The notes under the pieces are model-generated. The model made no database searches, was not told where the DNA came from, and saw nothing but the letters and a program-made list of their open reading frames with translations. From the NCBI GenBank assembly GCA_964245075.1, contig CAXTLC010000010.1, positions 8,908-72,907 of the forward strand: a stretch of DNA of 64,000 nucleotides. Direction: 5' to 3'. Source of the DNA: LMUY01 sp964245075 (GTDB taxonomy: Bacteria > Pseudomonadota > Alphaproteobacteria > Acetobacterales > Acetobacteraceae). The translations under genes were made by a program, and so were the position numbers. The number at the start of each line of letters is the position of its first letter. Position 1 is the stretch's first letter. Positions 63,691 to 64,000 of this stretch are shown here, in pieces.

Positions 63691-64000
63691 TTCCTGAAGG
63701 GAATGAGGCCGGCCTTGAACACGTAACCGTCTAGTTTGCGGAGCGGCAGGGCTGCGGGAAGCACCTTTCCGGGTGCCGTGCAGTACGCCTCATACCGCGC
63801 GCCAATCCTGCCAAGCATCGTAGGGTCTGCGCCGGTGTCAGCCCCTGCAAAAGGTTGTGTCTCACTACGTGGTGAGACACAACCTGAACGGAAAGTTCGC
63901 GGCCAAGGTGGAGCATGTGTCACTGGTGAAGATCCAGCAGCCCGACGCTCAGCAAGTCACCACCGGGCGCCACACGGCCGAGACAGACAGCACACCCGGC
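63691..64000. other. Region right of the IS481 fragment, no gene recognised
   Basis: Contains a short minus-strand frame (about 63815-63690) that reads as coding (GKVLPAALPLRKLDGYVFK) but is truncated by the IS481 fragment and not recognised. Also contains a 14-bp perfect hairpin and a plus-strand frame leaving the window, neither of which I can assign. Confidence 0.35.
63852..63885. repeat. 14-bp perfect inverted repeat near the window end
   Basis: Arms AGGTTGTGTCTCAC (63852-63865) and GTGAGACACAACCT (63872-63885) around the loop TACGTG. Being close to an IS481 fragment it could be an insertion-sequence end or an abutted pair of ends; a terminator role is less likely because no U-run follows. 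Confidence 0.7.

Noticed and set aside
63872..64000. Open plus-strand frame running off the right edge
   Set aside because: Short, starts inside a palindrome arm, and nothing in the translation is recognised.

Overview
The window is GC-rich, tightly packed chromosomal DNA of an alphaproteobacterium, most likely a member of the Acetobacteraceae/Rhodospirillales. Evidence: the flaF-flbT-flagellin block and an FlbD-type sigma-54 activator; an F0 ATP synthase operon with paired b' and b subunits kept apart from F1; an HWE-type sensor kinase; and a ModB-ModC fusion. The name is inferred from gene content and order only.

Layout. 0-3.8 kb: TPP riboswitch, thiC, a SirB1-like protein and a small methyltransferase. 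3.8-7 kb: an MBOAT O-acyltransferase with an SGNH-like partner, then a convergent DUF1223 protein. 7.1-23.4 kb: flagellar cluster. The minus strand carries flgE-flgK-flgL-flagellin-flbT-flaF-DUF1217; the plus strand carries fliK-flgD-fliF-fliG-fliH-fliN-flbD-flhA. Two divergent sigma-54-like promoters lie between flgE and fliK, and a 100-N assembly gap splits flgD from fliF. 23.4-29 kb: a TylF-like methyltransferase, a small membrane protein, an ABC exporter and atpI-B-E-F'-F. 29-32.7 kb: a hybrid HWE kinase, a ribbon-helix-helix protein and a DUF892 protein.

33-36 kb is a zinc neighbourhood. A Zur-like palindrome lies between a small lipoprotein gene and cobW-WD40. A SmtB-type repressor overlaps a 56-aa metallothionein gene that is short enough to be missed by ORF length cut-offs. 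36-41.9 kb: molybdate/tungstate uptake (wtpA-like, fused modBC, mop), an aldehyde dehydrogenase with a DUF2325 gene, and crcB. 42.2-48.2 kb: an ABC importer lacking a local ATPase, followed by rutABCD for pyrimidine ring catabolism. 48.8-53.4 kb: ugpBAEC, with a palindromic repeat embedded in the 5' coding region of ugpE.

53.4-54.6 kb is a graveyard of transposase fragments and a truncated SRAP gene. It leads into a more A/T-rich accessory island (54.9-63.4 kb): a three-domain glycosyltransferase, a WcbI-like protein, a stand-alone acyl carrier protein, a fatty-acyl-AMP-ligase-like enzyme and two methyltransferases. An IS481 fragment closes the far side. This island is the best candidate for an undescribed system: FAAL plus ACP suggests activation and carriage of an acyl group, with the GTs, WcbI and methyltransferases building and decorating a surface glycan or glycolipid.
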